This document shows positions 43,844 through 53,607 of a stretch of DNA of 64,000 bases, in pieces. The position numbers and the translations under genes were made by a program. This stretch comes from Phycisphaerae bacterium (GTDB lineage Bacteria > Planctomycetota > Phycisphaerae > UBA1845 > UTPLA1), in NCBI GenBank assembly GCA_023150615.1, contig JAKLKO010000006.1:1-64000 (forward strand), read 5' to 3'. The notes beneath the pieces are model-generated. The model was not told where the DNA came from and searched no databases. It saw nothing but the letters and a program-made list of their open reading frames with translations. Each line of letters starts with the position of its first letter. The stretch's first letter is position 1.

Positions 43844-43877
43844 GTCTCCCCCAAGCCTCCAGATCCCTAGCCGTCTC
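43844..43877 (+). promoter_or_regulatory. Possible sRNA pairing site in the FG-GAP leader
   Basis: GTCTCCC (43844-43850) and ATCCCTAGCCGTCTC (43863-43877) occur in the same order as in the plus strand of ncRNA copy B (38472-38478 and 38483-38497). The FG-GAP leader would therefore be complementary to the minus-strand ncRNA over 15 and 7 bases. An alternative is a degenerate third copy of the ncRNA on the minus strand, but the conserved helix partner and a terminator are missing there. Confidence 0.4.
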
Positions 43878-44125
43878 GGTCATCACTGCGCTTGTCGGTC
43901 GTTGCGTGAAGCACTGCGCTGATCGGACCGGCGAGCGCGGGAGTCATGCGGTGTCGCAGTCACCGCGGGCGAGGGTCGATCGGAGACGGGGCATGGGTAT
44001 TCAAGACGCGAGAGCGCCCGGGACTCTTCCGATCGATTCGATCGACCGCGTGGCTGCGAACCGTCGGGTCGCTCCGACGGGTCGGATCGTCGCGGGATGT
44101 TGAGGAAGGGTGGAATACAGGCTCT

Positions 44126-47100
44126 ATGACCACTCGACGTCGATCATTGGCACGCATGGTCACGACCGGACTGGGGCTGGTCGTGCTGGGAACGTTCAGC
44201 GCGGGCATGGACTGCATGGGCGGCGGGACGCTGCCGGGCATTCCGGTCAATACACCGCCGACGGCGGCGATTACGCAGCCGACGTCGAACGTGTTCCTTG
44301 AGAACGGGGAGTCGACCACGGTTCGCTTCACGGCGCAGTCCGCTGAGGAAGACGCGACGCTGCAGGTGTTCCTCGACCGCGACTCAAGCCCGACGAACGG
44401 CAATGAGATATTCCTCGAGATCGGCGGACCGGGCGTGACGACGTTGACGGTGCCGGCCGGAGCGTCCGGCGTGTCCGGACAGGCGACCTTCGATTCGACG
44501 GGCGTCGTGAACGCGACGTACTACGCGTATGCGCGGGTAGACGACGGCGTTCAATCCCAGCCGGTCATCGTGGTGTCGGCCGGCGCGGTGATCGTGGCGG
44601 CGCCCGGCTCGCGGCCGCGGAACACGCGTCCGACGATTCAGATGCTTGAGCCGGTGCCGAACCTCGGGTTGTCGACGGACGACACGGTGACGATTCAGTA
44701 TTCGTACGTCGATCCGGACGGCGGTGAGAACAACGCGCCGGTGACGGTGACGCTGTACGCGGACTACGACCGCAATCCGAACAACGACGTGTTCGGCGAC
44801 CCGGCGGACCCGACGACGAACATCATCATCCTGCCGAATGCGGCGCGCGATCCGAACGATCCGACGTTCGGGAACGATCCGCCGCCGCCGGACGACATCA
44901 ACAACCCGCCGACCGATCCGGACAGTCTCGAGATTCGGACGAATCCGCGAACGCTTCCGGCGACGACGGTCGGGCTTCCCGCGCCGGTGAAGACGTATCG
45001 ATTCTCGATCGACTTCACGCAGCTTCCGCCGCGCGCCGACGGGAAGCCGTACTTCCTCCGCGGGACCATCAACGACGGCGTGAACACGCCGAACCACTCG
45101 TACGCCATCGGCTCGCTGTCGATTACGGCCCCGGCGTCCGGGACGGTGGACCTGGGCGACGTCGGGCGACTGGTCTCTGGGGCGCGCTTCCACGGTTTCA
45201 GCCGCAACGAGTTCCTCGGCACGTCCTTCACGACGGCGGAGGACATCGACGGCGACGGCGTGGACGACTTCGTGATCGTGTCGCGTTACGGAAGCCCGCG
45301 GAACCGGAACCAGAGCGGCGCGGCGTACCTGTTCTTCGGTCGGCGCAAGACGCCGTTCCCGCCGGACCGGAACGAGAACGGTCTGCCGGACGTGCTCGAC
45401 CAGAACGGCGAGATCGTCGATTTCCCCGAGCCACCGCTCTTCATCTATGACCCGGACGTTCAGGGCAACGTCAGTCCGTACGATCCGCGCGTCGTCGGCC
45501 GCTTCGGCGGGACGATCAGCGTCAACAGTATCGGGGCGCTGCTGGCTGGGTCGTTCTATCGCGGGGTGACGTACCTGATGCCGGAAGCGAACGGGCCGAC
45601 GCTGCCGCCGGAGGATCTGCGCGATCCTTCGCACGCGAACCTGGCGACGGCCGGGCTGACGTCGGTGACGCGGGTCAATCTGACCGGACAGGATGGCGAC
45701 GACGAGAATCCGCGGTCCGTTCCGGATTTCATCTTCGGGCTGCCGTTCATCTCGCACCCGCGCGAATTCGTGGACGATGATCCGTGCGATCAGATCGACC
45801 CTTCCTTCTACGGCGACATTGCTCCGAATCCGTTCTCCGATCCCGGCGGGCAGGGCGGCAACGACGACATGTGGCAACGGTTCGATTTTCCGATCGACAC
45901 GGGACTCGTGATCATGGTCGATGGCGAAAACGACCTGGCCAACACGTTTCGGCAGGTCGTGGATGCGGGGGCGGCGGGCCAGTTTGATCCGCGCGGCTAC
46001 GTGGATGACGAGGGAGTGCTCAATAGTCGCGCCACGACGCCGAACGGTGTCCGCTTCCGCGGCGCGTGGTATACGTTGTTCATCGAGAACGGTCCCCAAC
46101 AGCTGGATCCGATGAACGAGTTCGGTGCCGATGTGGCGGTGACGGCGTCGCTCGGGAACGATGCGGAGCCGGACCTGCTCGTCTCGGCCCCCGGCGAGCT
46201 TGGACAAAAGGGCGTCATCTACCTGTTCTTCGCGACGGACTACACGCTCCCCGGGTGGTTCGGGGAGGACGGCGTGCAGTCGCTCGTGGGCTACGTAGCG
46301 ATTGACTGCCAGATCCCGACGCGCGGCTTCGTCGGCGTTCCGTCGTTCGCCACGATCGCCGGTGCGGCGACGGGCGATCGGTTGTCGCGTCCACGGTCGG
46401 CCGGCGACATCAACCAGGACGGCACGATTGACATCATGGCCGGTGCGCCAGGCCGGTCGCGCGACGTCGACGGCGATGGGACTCTGGAACCGGACGTCGG
46501 GTTGTTCTATATCTTCTTCACGCCGTCGGGCGGATTCGGTGAAACCGACCTCGGGACCGAAGACATCCCGCGGATCGAGATCACGGGCGTCCACGCCGGC
46601 GATCGATTCGGCCAGATTCACGACATGGTCGGCGACATCAACGGCGACACGGTTGCGGACATCGCCTTCGCTTCGCCGTCGTACGACGATGACAACAATT
46701 TCAATCCGGATGCGGGCTTCGTCGGAGTGATCTTCGGCGACCGGCCGATCACGGGCGAGAACGGCTTCCTCGCGGAGGAAGTGGGCACGCCGGCGCTGCC
46801 CGGGTTGCGGTTCTACGGACCGACGATCGGGGCCCGCGCGGGTGCGAGCGTCGCCGGGGCGGGCGACTTTAATCGCGATGGATTCGGCGACCTGCTCATC
46901 ACCGCGCCGGGCGAGACGCGGGTCATTGCCGAGTCGTTCACGGACCTGAACGGTAACGGCCTGTTCGACGCCGGCGAGCCGTTCGACGATCGCAACAACA
47001 ACGGCATCCGCGACGTGCAGGTCCGCAAGGGCGTGGGCTACCTGATCTTCGGCGGAACGCACCTGGAAGCGAACGGTCCGTCCTACAATCTGTCGCAAGT

Positions 47101-47320
47101 GACCAGTCCGGAATTGCCGGGCATCGTCTTCATCAGCCCGTATGTCGAGGGCAGTCAGGAAGAGGCTCCGATCGAGACCGCGGCGGGCCTCAACGACATC
47201 GATGGGGATGGATTCGACGACATCATCTTCGGCCTTCCGAAGGCGGACTTCGTGTTCATCCCGACGCAACGGCGCAATGACGCCGGCGAGGCGTATGTGG
47301 TCTACGGGAACGGGTCCTGA
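44126..47320 (+). CDS. Giant exported FG-GAP/integrin-alpha-like repeat protein 1
   Basis: 1064 residues from ATG 44126; AGGAAGGG lies upstream. The N-terminal hydrophobic segment (MVTTGLGLVVLGTFSAGMDC) ends at a Cys, possibly a lipid anchor. Residues about 30-330 are Ig-like beta domains. From about 340 on, FG-GAP repeats with calcium-binding DxDxDGxxD loops recur: FTTAEDIDGDGVDDFVIVSRYG, SLGNDAEPDLLVSAPG, GDINQDGTIDIMAGAPG, GDINGDTVADIAFASPS, GDFNRDGFGDLLITAPG, NDIDGDGFDDIIFGLPK. Together they should form a seven-bladed propeller as in integrin alpha. The stop overlaps the ATG of a paralogue by one base (TGATG). Confidence 0.88.
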   Translation: MTTRRRSLARMVTTGLGLVVLGTFSAGMDCMGGGTLPGIPVNTPPTAAITQPTSNVFLENGESTTVRFTAQSAEEDATLQVFLDRDSSPTNGNEIFLEIGGPGVTTLTVPAGASGVSGQATFDSTGVVNATYYAYARVDDGVQSQPVIVVSAGAVIVAAPGSRPRNTRPTIQMLEPVPNLGLSTDDTVTIQYSYVDPDGGENNAPVTVTLYADYDRNPNNDVFGDPADPTTNIIILPNAARDPNDPTFGNDPPPPDDINNPPTDPDSLEIRTNPRTLPATTVGLPAPVKTYRFSIDFTQLPPRADGKPYFLRGTINDGVNTPNHSYAIGSLSITAPASGTVDLGDVGRLVSGARFHGFSRNEFLGTSFTTAEDIDGDGVDDFVIVSRYGSPRNRNQSGAAYLFFGRRKTPFPPDRNENGLPDVLDQNGEIVDFPEPPLFIYDPDVQGNVSPYDPRVVGRFGGTISVNSIGALLAGSFYRGVTYLMPEANGPTLPPEDLRDPSHANLATAGLTSVTRVNLTGQDGDDENPRSVPDFIFGLPFISHPREFVDDDPCDQIDPSFYGDIAPNPFSDPGGQGGNDDMWQRFDFPIDTGLVIMVDGENDLANTFRQVVDAGAAGQFDPRGYVDDEGVLNSRATTPNGVRFRGAWYTLFIENGPQQLDPMNEFGADVAVTASLGNDAEPDLLVSAPGELGQKGVIYLFFATDYTLPGWFGEDGVQSLVGYVAIDCQIPTRGFVGVPSFATIAGAATGDRLSRPRSAGDINQDGTIDIMAGAPGRSRDVDGDGTLEPDVGLFYIFFTPSGGFGETDLGTEDIPRIEITGVHAGDRFGQIHDMVGDINGDTVADIAFASPSYDDDNNFNPDAGFVGVIFGDRPITGENGFLAEEVGTPALPGLRFYGPTIGARAGASVAGAGDFNRDGFGDLLITAPGETRVIAESFTDLNGNGLFDAGEPFDDRNNNGIRDVQVRKGVGYLIFGGTHLEANGPSYNLSQVTSPELPGIVFISPYVEGSQEEAPIETAAGLNDIDGDGFDDIIFGLPKADFVFIPTQRRNDAGEAYVVYGNGS

Positions 47321-50300
47321 TGTTTGAGGGAGCGCGTCGCATCGAGACCGGCGGCGGCTCGGGCGATGCGACGCGGGAGCAAACGACCGTGAGCACCCAC
47401 CAGCAACAACTTGATCTTCGCGAGCCTCGGTCGCCGATGGCGCGGCCCGTCGGGAATCGATCGCTGCCGACGTTGCTTCGTTCGATCGTCGTCGCTGTCG
47501 CCGCGGTGATGCTGGGCGTCGGTCTGGCCTGCCAGACGGGCGTTCCCGCGCCGGGAACGAATCCCAATCCGGGCGGCGGAAACCCCGCGCCGCAGCCGAT
47601 CCCCGGCGGCGGCGGACAGAACTCTGCGCCGGTGCTCACGTTCCTCTGGCCTGGCACGAACATCACGATCCAGGACGGGACGTCGGTTTTCGTCCAGTAC
47701 CGCGTGCAGGATTCGACCGACACGGTGCGCGTGAGTCTTCTGGTCGATCCGGATGCGAATCCGTCGAACGGCAACGAGATCGTCCTCGCGACCGGCATTC
47801 AGGCGACGCCGCCAATCTTCAACGGCGTGTTCGAGTGGAATACGACGGGCTTCCCGCCCGCGACGTACTTCGTCCGCGGCACGGCGGATGACCAGGTCAA
47901 CGCCGTGGTCCGTGCGTCGGCGATCGGCACGGTGACGATCCTGCCGCGTCCCGGCGATCCGCCGGGCGGCGGCGGTGGTGGTGGCGGTGGCGGGACTCCG
48001 CCGAACGAGGTGCCGCAGATCTTCGTGAGCACGCCGTCGCAGCCGTTGCAGATCGATGCGGGCGCCCAGGTGCGTGTTGATTTCACGTTCATCGATCGCG
48101 ACAACGACAAGACGGTGACGTTTTTCGCCGATCCGGACGCGGCCGACGAGAACGGGAACGAGACGATGATCTTCGGTCCGCAGATCTACACCTCGCCCAC
48201 CGGCACCGATTCGTTCATCTGGGATACGACGGGGATCGCACCGGGGACCTATCGCGTGGTCGGGGAGATCGACGACGGCGTCGCCGGGCCGGGTCGTCCG
48301 GCGCGATCGGCCGCACCGGCGCTGGTCACGATTCTCGATTCGGGAACCGGATTGCCGAGCGTGAAGCCGCAGGTGATCGTCGATGCGGGGTTCATCTCCG
48401 GGGTGATCAATGATACGTTCAATCCGCCGATCGTCGGGCAGGGGGCGTTCGTGCTCCTGCCGCGGGCCAATCGCGGTGTGCGTAACGGCGACGAGGTCGA
48501 AGTGCGGATGGTGCTTCGCAACGCCGAAGTCCAGGAATCGCTGACGATCCTGGTCTATCTCGACACCGACACGGAACCGAGCAACAACAACCTGAGCAAC
48601 CCGAACGGTACGCCGGGCGATCCGTTGCAGCAGCCGTTGATCCTCGTGTCGCAGTTCGCGATCGCGGGGAACGCGTATCCGGAGAATGACTTCTTCGAGC
48701 CGTTGCCCGGCATCGTGCTCGATGAAACGGACCCGACGGATCCCCTGCCGCTCGCGGTGCCGCTGCGATTCCCCATCGATACGTCGGTCGTCCCGGTCCG
48801 AACGGAACGCGACGAGCTGGGCCGGCCGTTGGGATATTTCATCCGCGTCGTGGTGGATGACGGCCACACGGACGTGCAGGGGAATCCCGATCACCGCGTC
48901 AGCGGCTATTCCGATGCGCCGATCTATGTCCAGCGGGCGTCGAGCGGCACGCTCGATCTGCGCGATCTCAACAAATTCGCCGGCGCGACGTTCCACGGCG
49001 TCGCGCCGCTTGATTTCCTCGGCAGCGCTTTCGCTCCGCTGCGCCAGATCGGCGAGGTCCCGGACCTGTTCCTCGACATCGTGTACGGGATCGACACGCC
49101 AGACACGGATGACTTCATGATTGTCGCGCGGTACGGCACGCCGCGAAACCGCATCAACGTCGGTACGGGCTATGCCATCTTCGGGCGTCGAAACATCGCC
49201 CCGTTCGGTCGGTTCGCGGGCGTGAACAGCGTGGCCGGCGTTGACCCGACCCTGCTCGGCGAAATTCGTGGATCCGTCGTGGCGAGCACACTGGCGTGCT
49301 GTAACAACCCGGTTGCGGCGCCGGCCGGGACGATCATCGCCGATCCGGACCATCCGGGCCTGCCGTGGAGTGGGATCACGAGCGTGACGACGATCGGCGA
49401 CGTGACGGGCGACCAGATGCGCGACGTGGTCGTCGGGCTTCCGTACCACTCCGGGTTGTTTGATGCATTCGATCCGGACCCGTGCGACACGGCGGACAAT
49501 CCCGACGAGCCGCTCCCGGACGACTACTACAACGAAGGCGGGTTCCCCGACGCGGATCCCGGCACCGATGAACCTACGAACGACGACATCGGGTGCTACG
49601 ACGAGACGCGCGGCGAGTCGATCTGGCAGGGCTACGTCTTTGCGTTGTCCGGTGCGGCGTTGACGGATAACAACCTGAACGACCTTCAGTTGGTGGGGCA
49701 GCGGGAGTTCCGTGAGCGGCCGCTCGAGTGTGTTCCGGACACGACCATTCCAGTTCCAGACGGGGCGCGCTTTCGAGGGGGGGCGTTCGAGTTTCCGGCG
49801 TCCGTGGGACCGACGCGGCCGGATCATCTACCGATGCACTCGCTTAGCCAGTTCGGCTACACGGTGACCACGGGTTTCGGCTTGCTTGGGAACCCGTTCT
49901 TCGAAAATCTGGTTGTCTCCGCGCCCCTGAATTCCGCTCCGGGCGGGACGATCTTCCCGGGGGCGATCTTCGTCATCCCGGGGACCAACTACCTCGCCTT
50001 GGCGATTGAAGAGGATCCGCTTGGCGAGCCGAATTGTAGTTTCCCCAATATCGTGCACTTCGATCCGCGGACGTGCGACACGGACGACCCGTACGGTCTG
50101 CGGCGGCGCTTCGGTCCGACCGCGGCGCAGATCTTCGGTGCCACGGACCGCGACGGACTCGGCTTTGCCACGGCGGTGCTTGATTTCAACCAGGATGGCG
50201 CGAACGACATCCTGTGCGGAGCTCCCGGGACGGACCTGCCGGCGACGGACGCCGGGACGACTTATGTGCTCTTCGGACAGGCGATCGGCTTCGGCGAGGT

Positions 50301-51045
50301 CAACCTCGCGGTGCACACGAACTTCCCGCGGATCGAGATTCGCGGGCTCGCCAACGGCGACGGTTTCGGCATGGTCCAGGAAGCCGCGGGCGACGTGAAC
50401 GGCGACCGCGTGGCGGACATCATCATCGGCTCGAAGAACTTTGACAACGGCGCGGATGTGAATGCGGGGTTCGCGGGTGTCGTCTTCGGCAGTCCGACGT
50501 TTTCGACCAGCGCCGGGGCGCAGGTCTTCTCCGCGACGCAGATCGGCACGGCCGGCCAACTCAACGGCGTGCGGTTCTTCGGAGCGGCCGCCGGGGCGAT
50601 GGCGGGGGCGTCGGTCGCCGGCGCGGGGGATTTCAACCGCGACAACTACGACGATATCCTGATCGCCTGCCCGGGCGAGAGCCGCACTATCCAGGCCGAG
50701 CAGCCGGGCGGCGGCACGGTGTTGGAGACTCGCCGCGGCGTCGCGTATCTCGTGTTCGGCGGTCCGCACATCGTCAATCAGTCGTTCAACCTGTCGCAGG
50801 TCGGAACGGCGGTGCTGCCAGGCATGATCTTCATCTCACCGTACAAACAGGGCACCGGCGACGAAGCGCCGCTCGAGGTCGTGGCCGGAATCGGCGACGT
50901 GGACGGCGACGGTTTCGACGACATCGCAATCGGTGCGCCCAAGGCTGATCTGGTCTTTCCGCTGATTCCCGCGGCTCGACGCGACAAGGTCGGCGAGGCG
51001 TACATCATTTACGGGAACAACGTCGGGAGTAACACCGTTCCGTAG
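47320..51045 (+). CDS. Giant exported FG-GAP/integrin-alpha-like repeat protein 2
   Basis: 1241 residues, a paralogue of the preceding protein with the same order of parts. A hydrophobic N-terminal segment ends in VGLAC (possible lipoprotein). Pro/Gly-rich linkers (PNPGGGNPAPQPIPGGGG and a poly-Gly run near 216-225) separate Ig-like domains (about 100-560) from FG-GAP repeats (LDFNQDGANDILCGAPG, GDVNGDRVADIIIGSKN, GDFNRDNYDDILIACPG, GDVDGDGFDDIAIGAPK). Both proteins end with VGEAYIIYGN / AGEAYVVYGN. I use ATG 47320 because it overlaps the previous stop; an in-frame ATG at 47437 directly before the signal segment is an alternative. Role: surface adhesion or structure, inferred. Confidence 0.87.
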   Translation: MFEGARRIETGGGSGDATREQTTVSTHQQQLDLREPRSPMARPVGNRSLPTLLRSIVVAVAAVMLGVGLACQTGVPAPGTNPNPGGGNPAPQPIPGGGGQNSAPVLTFLWPGTNITIQDGTSVFVQYRVQDSTDTVRVSLLVDPDANPSNGNEIVLATGIQATPPIFNGVFEWNTTGFPPATYFVRGTADDQVNAVVRASAIGTVTILPRPGDPPGGGGGGGGGGTPPNEVPQIFVSTPSQPLQIDAGAQVRVDFTFIDRDNDKTVTFFADPDAADENGNETMIFGPQIYTSPTGTDSFIWDTTGIAPGTYRVVGEIDDGVAGPGRPARSAAPALVTILDSGTGLPSVKPQVIVDAGFISGVINDTFNPPIVGQGAFVLLPRANRGVRNGDEVEVRMVLRNAEVQESLTILVYLDTDTEPSNNNLSNPNGTPGDPLQQPLILVSQFAIAGNAYPENDFFEPLPGIVLDETDPTDPLPLAVPLRFPIDTSVVPVRTERDELGRPLGYFIRVVVDDGHTDVQGNPDHRVSGYSDAPIYVQRASSGTLDLRDLNKFAGATFHGVAPLDFLGSAFAPLRQIGEVPDLFLDIVYGIDTPDTDDFMIVARYGTPRNRINVGTGYAIFGRRNIAPFGRFAGVNSVAGVDPTLLGEIRGSVVASTLACCNNPVAAPAGTIIADPDHPGLPWSGITSVTTIGDVTGDQMRDVVVGLPYHSGLFDAFDPDPCDTADNPDEPLPDDYYNEGGFPDADPGTDEPTNDDIGCYDETRGESIWQGYVFALSGAALTDNNLNDLQLVGQREFRERPLECVPDTTIPVPDGARFRGGAFEFPASVGPTRPDHLPMHSLSQFGYTVTTGFGLLGNPFFENLVVSAPLNSAPGGTIFPGAIFVIPGTNYLALAIEEDPLGEPNCSFPNIVHFDPRTCDTDDPYGLRRRFGPTAAQIFGATDRDGLGFATAVLDFNQDGANDILCGAPGTDLPATDAGTTYVLFGQAIGFGEVNLAVHTNFPRIEIRGLANGDGFGMVQEAAGDVNGDRVADIIIGSKNFDNGADVNAGFAGVVFGSPTFSTSAGAQVFSATQIGTAGQLNGVRFFGAAAGAMAGASVAGAGDFNRDNYDDILIACPGESRTIQAEQPGGGTVLETRRGVAYLVFGGPHIVNQSFNLSQVGTAVLPGMIFISPYKQGTGDEAPLEVVAGIGDVDGDGFDDIAIGAPKADLVFPLIPAARRDKVGEAYIIYGNNVGSNTVP

Positions 51046-51094
51046 CGATGTCCGTCGGCCGCCGCGTCGGGCGGCCAAACCCACGGGATGGCAC

Positions 51095-51128
51095 GCGGGC
51101 GCACGGCGAGCGGCGCCCGCGTTCGTTT
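51095..51128 (+). terminator. Intrinsic terminator of the FG-GAP operon
   Basis: Eight-bp stem GCGGGCGC / GCGCCCGC (51095-51102 with 51113-51120) followed by GTTCGTTTTC; 50 bases after the stop. Confidence 0.75.
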
Positions 51129-51188
51129 TCCCCGATCATTCGCACACGTAGGGCCGTCGCAGCGACCGGCCTGACACGCCGGCGACGT

Positions 51189-51194
51189 TATAAT
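51189..51194 (+). promoter_or_regulatory. -10 box (TATAAT) of mnmG, probably leaderless
   Basis: Perfect TATAAT eight bases before the ATG at 51202. The mRNA start expected six to seven bases after the box coincides with the start codon, and there is no ribosome binding site. No clear -35 box. Confidence 0.6.
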
Positions 51195-51201
51195 GCGACG
51201 A

Positions 51202-53103
51202 ATGGACGGGCCGTTCGAAGTCATTGTCATCGGCGGAGGGCATGCCGGCGCGGAGGCCGCGTGGGCCGCGGCGCGAATGGGCGTGCCGACGGCGCTGGTA
51301 TCGTTTCAGCGCGAGGCGATCGGCCGGATGTCGTGCAATCCGGCCATTGGCGGCATCGGCAAGGGCCAGATCGTCCGCGAGATCGATGCGCTCGGCGGCC
51401 TGATGGGGGTGGCGACGGACGAGGCGGGAATCCAATTTCGCGTGCTCAATCGGCGGAAAGGGCCGGCCGTGTGGGCGCCGCGAGCGCAGTGCGACCGGGC
51501 GTTGTACGCGCGGGCCGTCCGCGAACGGCTGGAGCGGACGGCGAACCTGGCGATCCTCGAGGGCAGCGTCGATGAGCTGATCGTCGAGTCGGGCTCGCCG
51601 CATCGGATTCGCGGCGTGCGCCTGTCCGACGGGCGCGAATTGCGCTGCACGGCCGTGATCGTCACGACGGGGACGTTTCTGCGGGCGCTGATGCACTGCG
51701 GCGAACAGCAGACGGCCGGCGGACGGATCGGCGAGCCGGCGGCGAACGGATTGAGCGACTGTCTGGCAAGGCTCGGGCTGGAACTGGGACGGTTGAAGAC
51801 GGGTACACCGCCGCGCGTGCACCGCGACAGCGTGGACTACGCGCGGCTGGCCGTTCAGCCGGGCGATGATCCGCCGGCACCGTTTTCGTTCCTGACCGAC
51901 GGCATCGATCAGCGTCAGGTGTCGTGCTGGATTACGTACACCCATCCAGCGACGCACGAGTTGATCCGGCGTAACCTGCACCGCGCGCCGATGTACTCGG
52001 GGCAGATCCGGAGCCGCGGTCCGCGGTACTGCCCGAGCATCGAGGACAAGGTCGTCCGATTCGCGGACAAGGAGCGGCACCAGGTCTTCCTCGAGCCGGA
52101 GGGCTACGACAGCGAACGCATCTACTGCAACGGGATCAGCACATCGTTGCCGCCGGATGTTCAGGACGCGATGGTGCACGCCATCGCCGGGCTGGAGCGC
52201 GCGACGATCGTGCAATGGGGCTATGCGGTCGAATACGACTTCGTCCCGCCGCACCAAATCACGGCGACGCTGGAGACGAAGGGTGTCAGCGGGCTATTCC
52301 TGGCCGGGCAGATCAACGGCACGAGCGGCTACGAGGAAGCGGCGGGCCAGGGGATCGTGGCGGGCCTCAACGCGGCGCGCCGCGTGCAGGGACGGGAGCC
52401 AGTAACGCTGGGCCGCGACGGGAGCTACATCGGGGTGATGATCGACGACCTGGTGACCAAGGGAGTCGATGAGCCCTACCGAATGTTCACGTCGCGGGCC
52501 GAGTATCGCCTGCTGCTTCGCAGCGACAACGCGGACGAGCGCCTGACGCCGCTCGGTTGGGAGGTCGGGCTGGTGGACGAAGCGCGCTGGGCGCGGTTTG
52601 GGCGAAAGCGGGCGATTGCGGACGCATTCGGCGCTTACCTGAGTTCGCGGCGGAGCGGCGATGGCGCGCTGGCGGCGGAGTTGTGCGATCCGGACCGCGA
52701 GCCAATGGACCATCCGCGCGTGCGGGAGTGGCTGCGAGATGTTGCGTCCACGGTCGACGACGGCAACGGCGACGCGGAGCATGCGGGCGTGGTCCGCGAG
52801 GCCGTCATCGCGGCCGTGCATCAGGCGAAGTATGCCGGGTACGTGCGTCGCCAGGAGAGGCAGATCGATCGGTTCCGCCGACTGGAGTCGCAGCGGATTC
52901 CGCCCGGCTTCGAGTTCGCATCGGTTCCCCATCTGCGATACGAGGCGCGCGAGAAGCTCGCCGCGGTCGCACCGCGGAGCATCGGGCAGGCCCTGCGCAT
53001 CAGCGGAATCAGCCCGGCGGATGTCACGATCATCCTGATTCACCTGGAGCGGCAGCGCCGGCAGCGCACGGAGATGCACCGCGGCCTCGACGCCGTGGGC
53101 TGA
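51202..53103 (+). CDS. mnmG: tRNA uridine-5-carboxymethylaminomethyl modification enzyme MnmG (GidA)
   Basis: 633 residues, full length. With MnmE it adds the carboxymethylaminomethyl group to U34 of certain tRNAs. FAD-binding GGGHAG (11-16), family motifs NPAIGGIGKGQIVREIDALGG (split here: NPAIGGIGKGQIV and REIDALGG), TGTFLRALMHCG, GRLKTGTPPR, and C-terminal EYRLLLRSDNADERL and ISPADVTIILIHLE. An in-frame ATG at 51193 lies inside the -10 box, so ATG 51202 is preferred. mnmE is not in the window. Confidence 0.97.
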   Translation: MDGPFEVIVIGGGHAGAEAAWAAARMGVPTALVSFQREAIGRMSCNPAIGGIGKGQIVREIDALGGLMGVATDEAGIQFRVLNRRKGPAVWAPRAQCDRALYARAVRERLERTANLAILEGSVDELIVESGSPHRIRGVRLSDGRELRCTAVIVTTGTFLRALMHCGEQQTAGGRIGEPAANGLSDCLARLGLELGRLKTGTPPRVHRDSVDYARLAVQPGDDPPAPFSFLTDGIDQRQVSCWITYTHPATHELIRRNLHRAPMYSGQIRSRGPRYCPSIEDKVVRFADKERHQVFLEPEGYDSERIYCNGISTSLPPDVQDAMVHAIAGLERATIVQWGYAVEYDFVPPHQITATLETKGVSGLFLAGQINGTSGYEEAAGQGIVAGLNAARRVQGREPVTLGRDGSYIGVMIDDLVTKGVDEPYRMFTSRAEYRLLLRSDNADERLTPLGWEVGLVDEARWARFGRKRAIADAFGAYLSSRRSGDGALAAELCDPDREPMDHPRVREWLRDVASTVDDGNGDAEHAGVVREAVIAAVHQAKYAGYVRRQERQIDRFRRLESQRIPPGFEFASVPHLRYEAREKLAAVAPRSIGQALRISGISPADVTIILIHLERQRRQRTEMHRGLDAVG

Positions 53104-53118
53104 CGGCGCCGGTCCACG

Positions 53119-53463
53119 TCATCGGATGTCAAAGCGTTCCTCGAACGCCTTCTGGTGTGGCGTATCCCTGTCATCAATAACGCGAAGCATTTCGCGTTGG
53201 ACCGGCCCCTGCCATGTGTACTCGCAGCCGAGCGCCGTGCGGTTGCGGATCGACACTTCGGGCAAGGTAATCCGCCACTCCTTGCCGTCGCGGAGCCCCG
53301 TGAAGACGAGCCGGCCGGAGCGGCCGTGGTCGATTGGGTCGGGGGTCGTCATGCTGCCGCTTTGGGCGGGGCTGTCGGATTCGTGCAGGGTGATGACGAA
53401 GACGTTTTCGACGGGTTGGTCGTCAAAACGGACGTCGGTTGGGATATAGGCCTCCAGCGCCAT
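53119..53463 (-). CDS. Small protein, unknown function
   Basis: 114 residues, soluble, mostly beta in appearance (MALEAYIPTDVRFDDQPVEN, VFVITLHESD, GRLVFTGLRDGKEWRITLPE). GGAGAG lies before the ATG at 53463. I do not recognise a family. It converges with mnmG and has no evident partner. Confidence 0.6.
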   Translation of the reverse strand: MALEAYIPTDVRFDDQPVENVFVITLHESDSPAQSGSMTTPDPIDHGRSGRLVFTGLRDGKEWRITLPEVSIRNRTALGCEYTWQGPVQREMLRVIDDRDTPHQKAFEERFDIR

Positions 53464-53607
53464 TCACGCTCTCCGGACGGACGGCCCATTCCAATCGGCG
53501 GGCGGGCCGGTGTAAAGCTCGGCCGGGATCCGCGCGAAACGAGCGCTGGGTCCGGTGTTTGGGGACGAGGTTCGCGCTTGGAAAAAAATGAGAAAGGCAT
53601 TTGATCG

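Larger units (their letters stand above)
43481..44125. other. Long divergent intergenic region
   Basis: 645 gene-free bases between the TIGR03960 gene (-) and the FG-GAP operon (+). It contains a sigma-70-type promoter (43689-43717), a sequence complementary to ncRNA copy B (43844-43877), and several GC-rich short hairpins such as CTCGCATC/GATGCGGG near 43738-43757. No ORF with credible composition was found. Confidence 0.5.

Noticed and set aside
44384-47269. 961-codon open frame on the minus strand
   Set aside because: It mirrors the FG-GAP gene on the plus strand. The translation is Arg/His/Val/Asp-rich without domains, as expected for the complement of a GC-rich gene with strong third-position bias.
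47302-49827. 841-codon minus-strand frame
   Set aside because: Shadow of the second FG-GAP gene, same compositional reasons.
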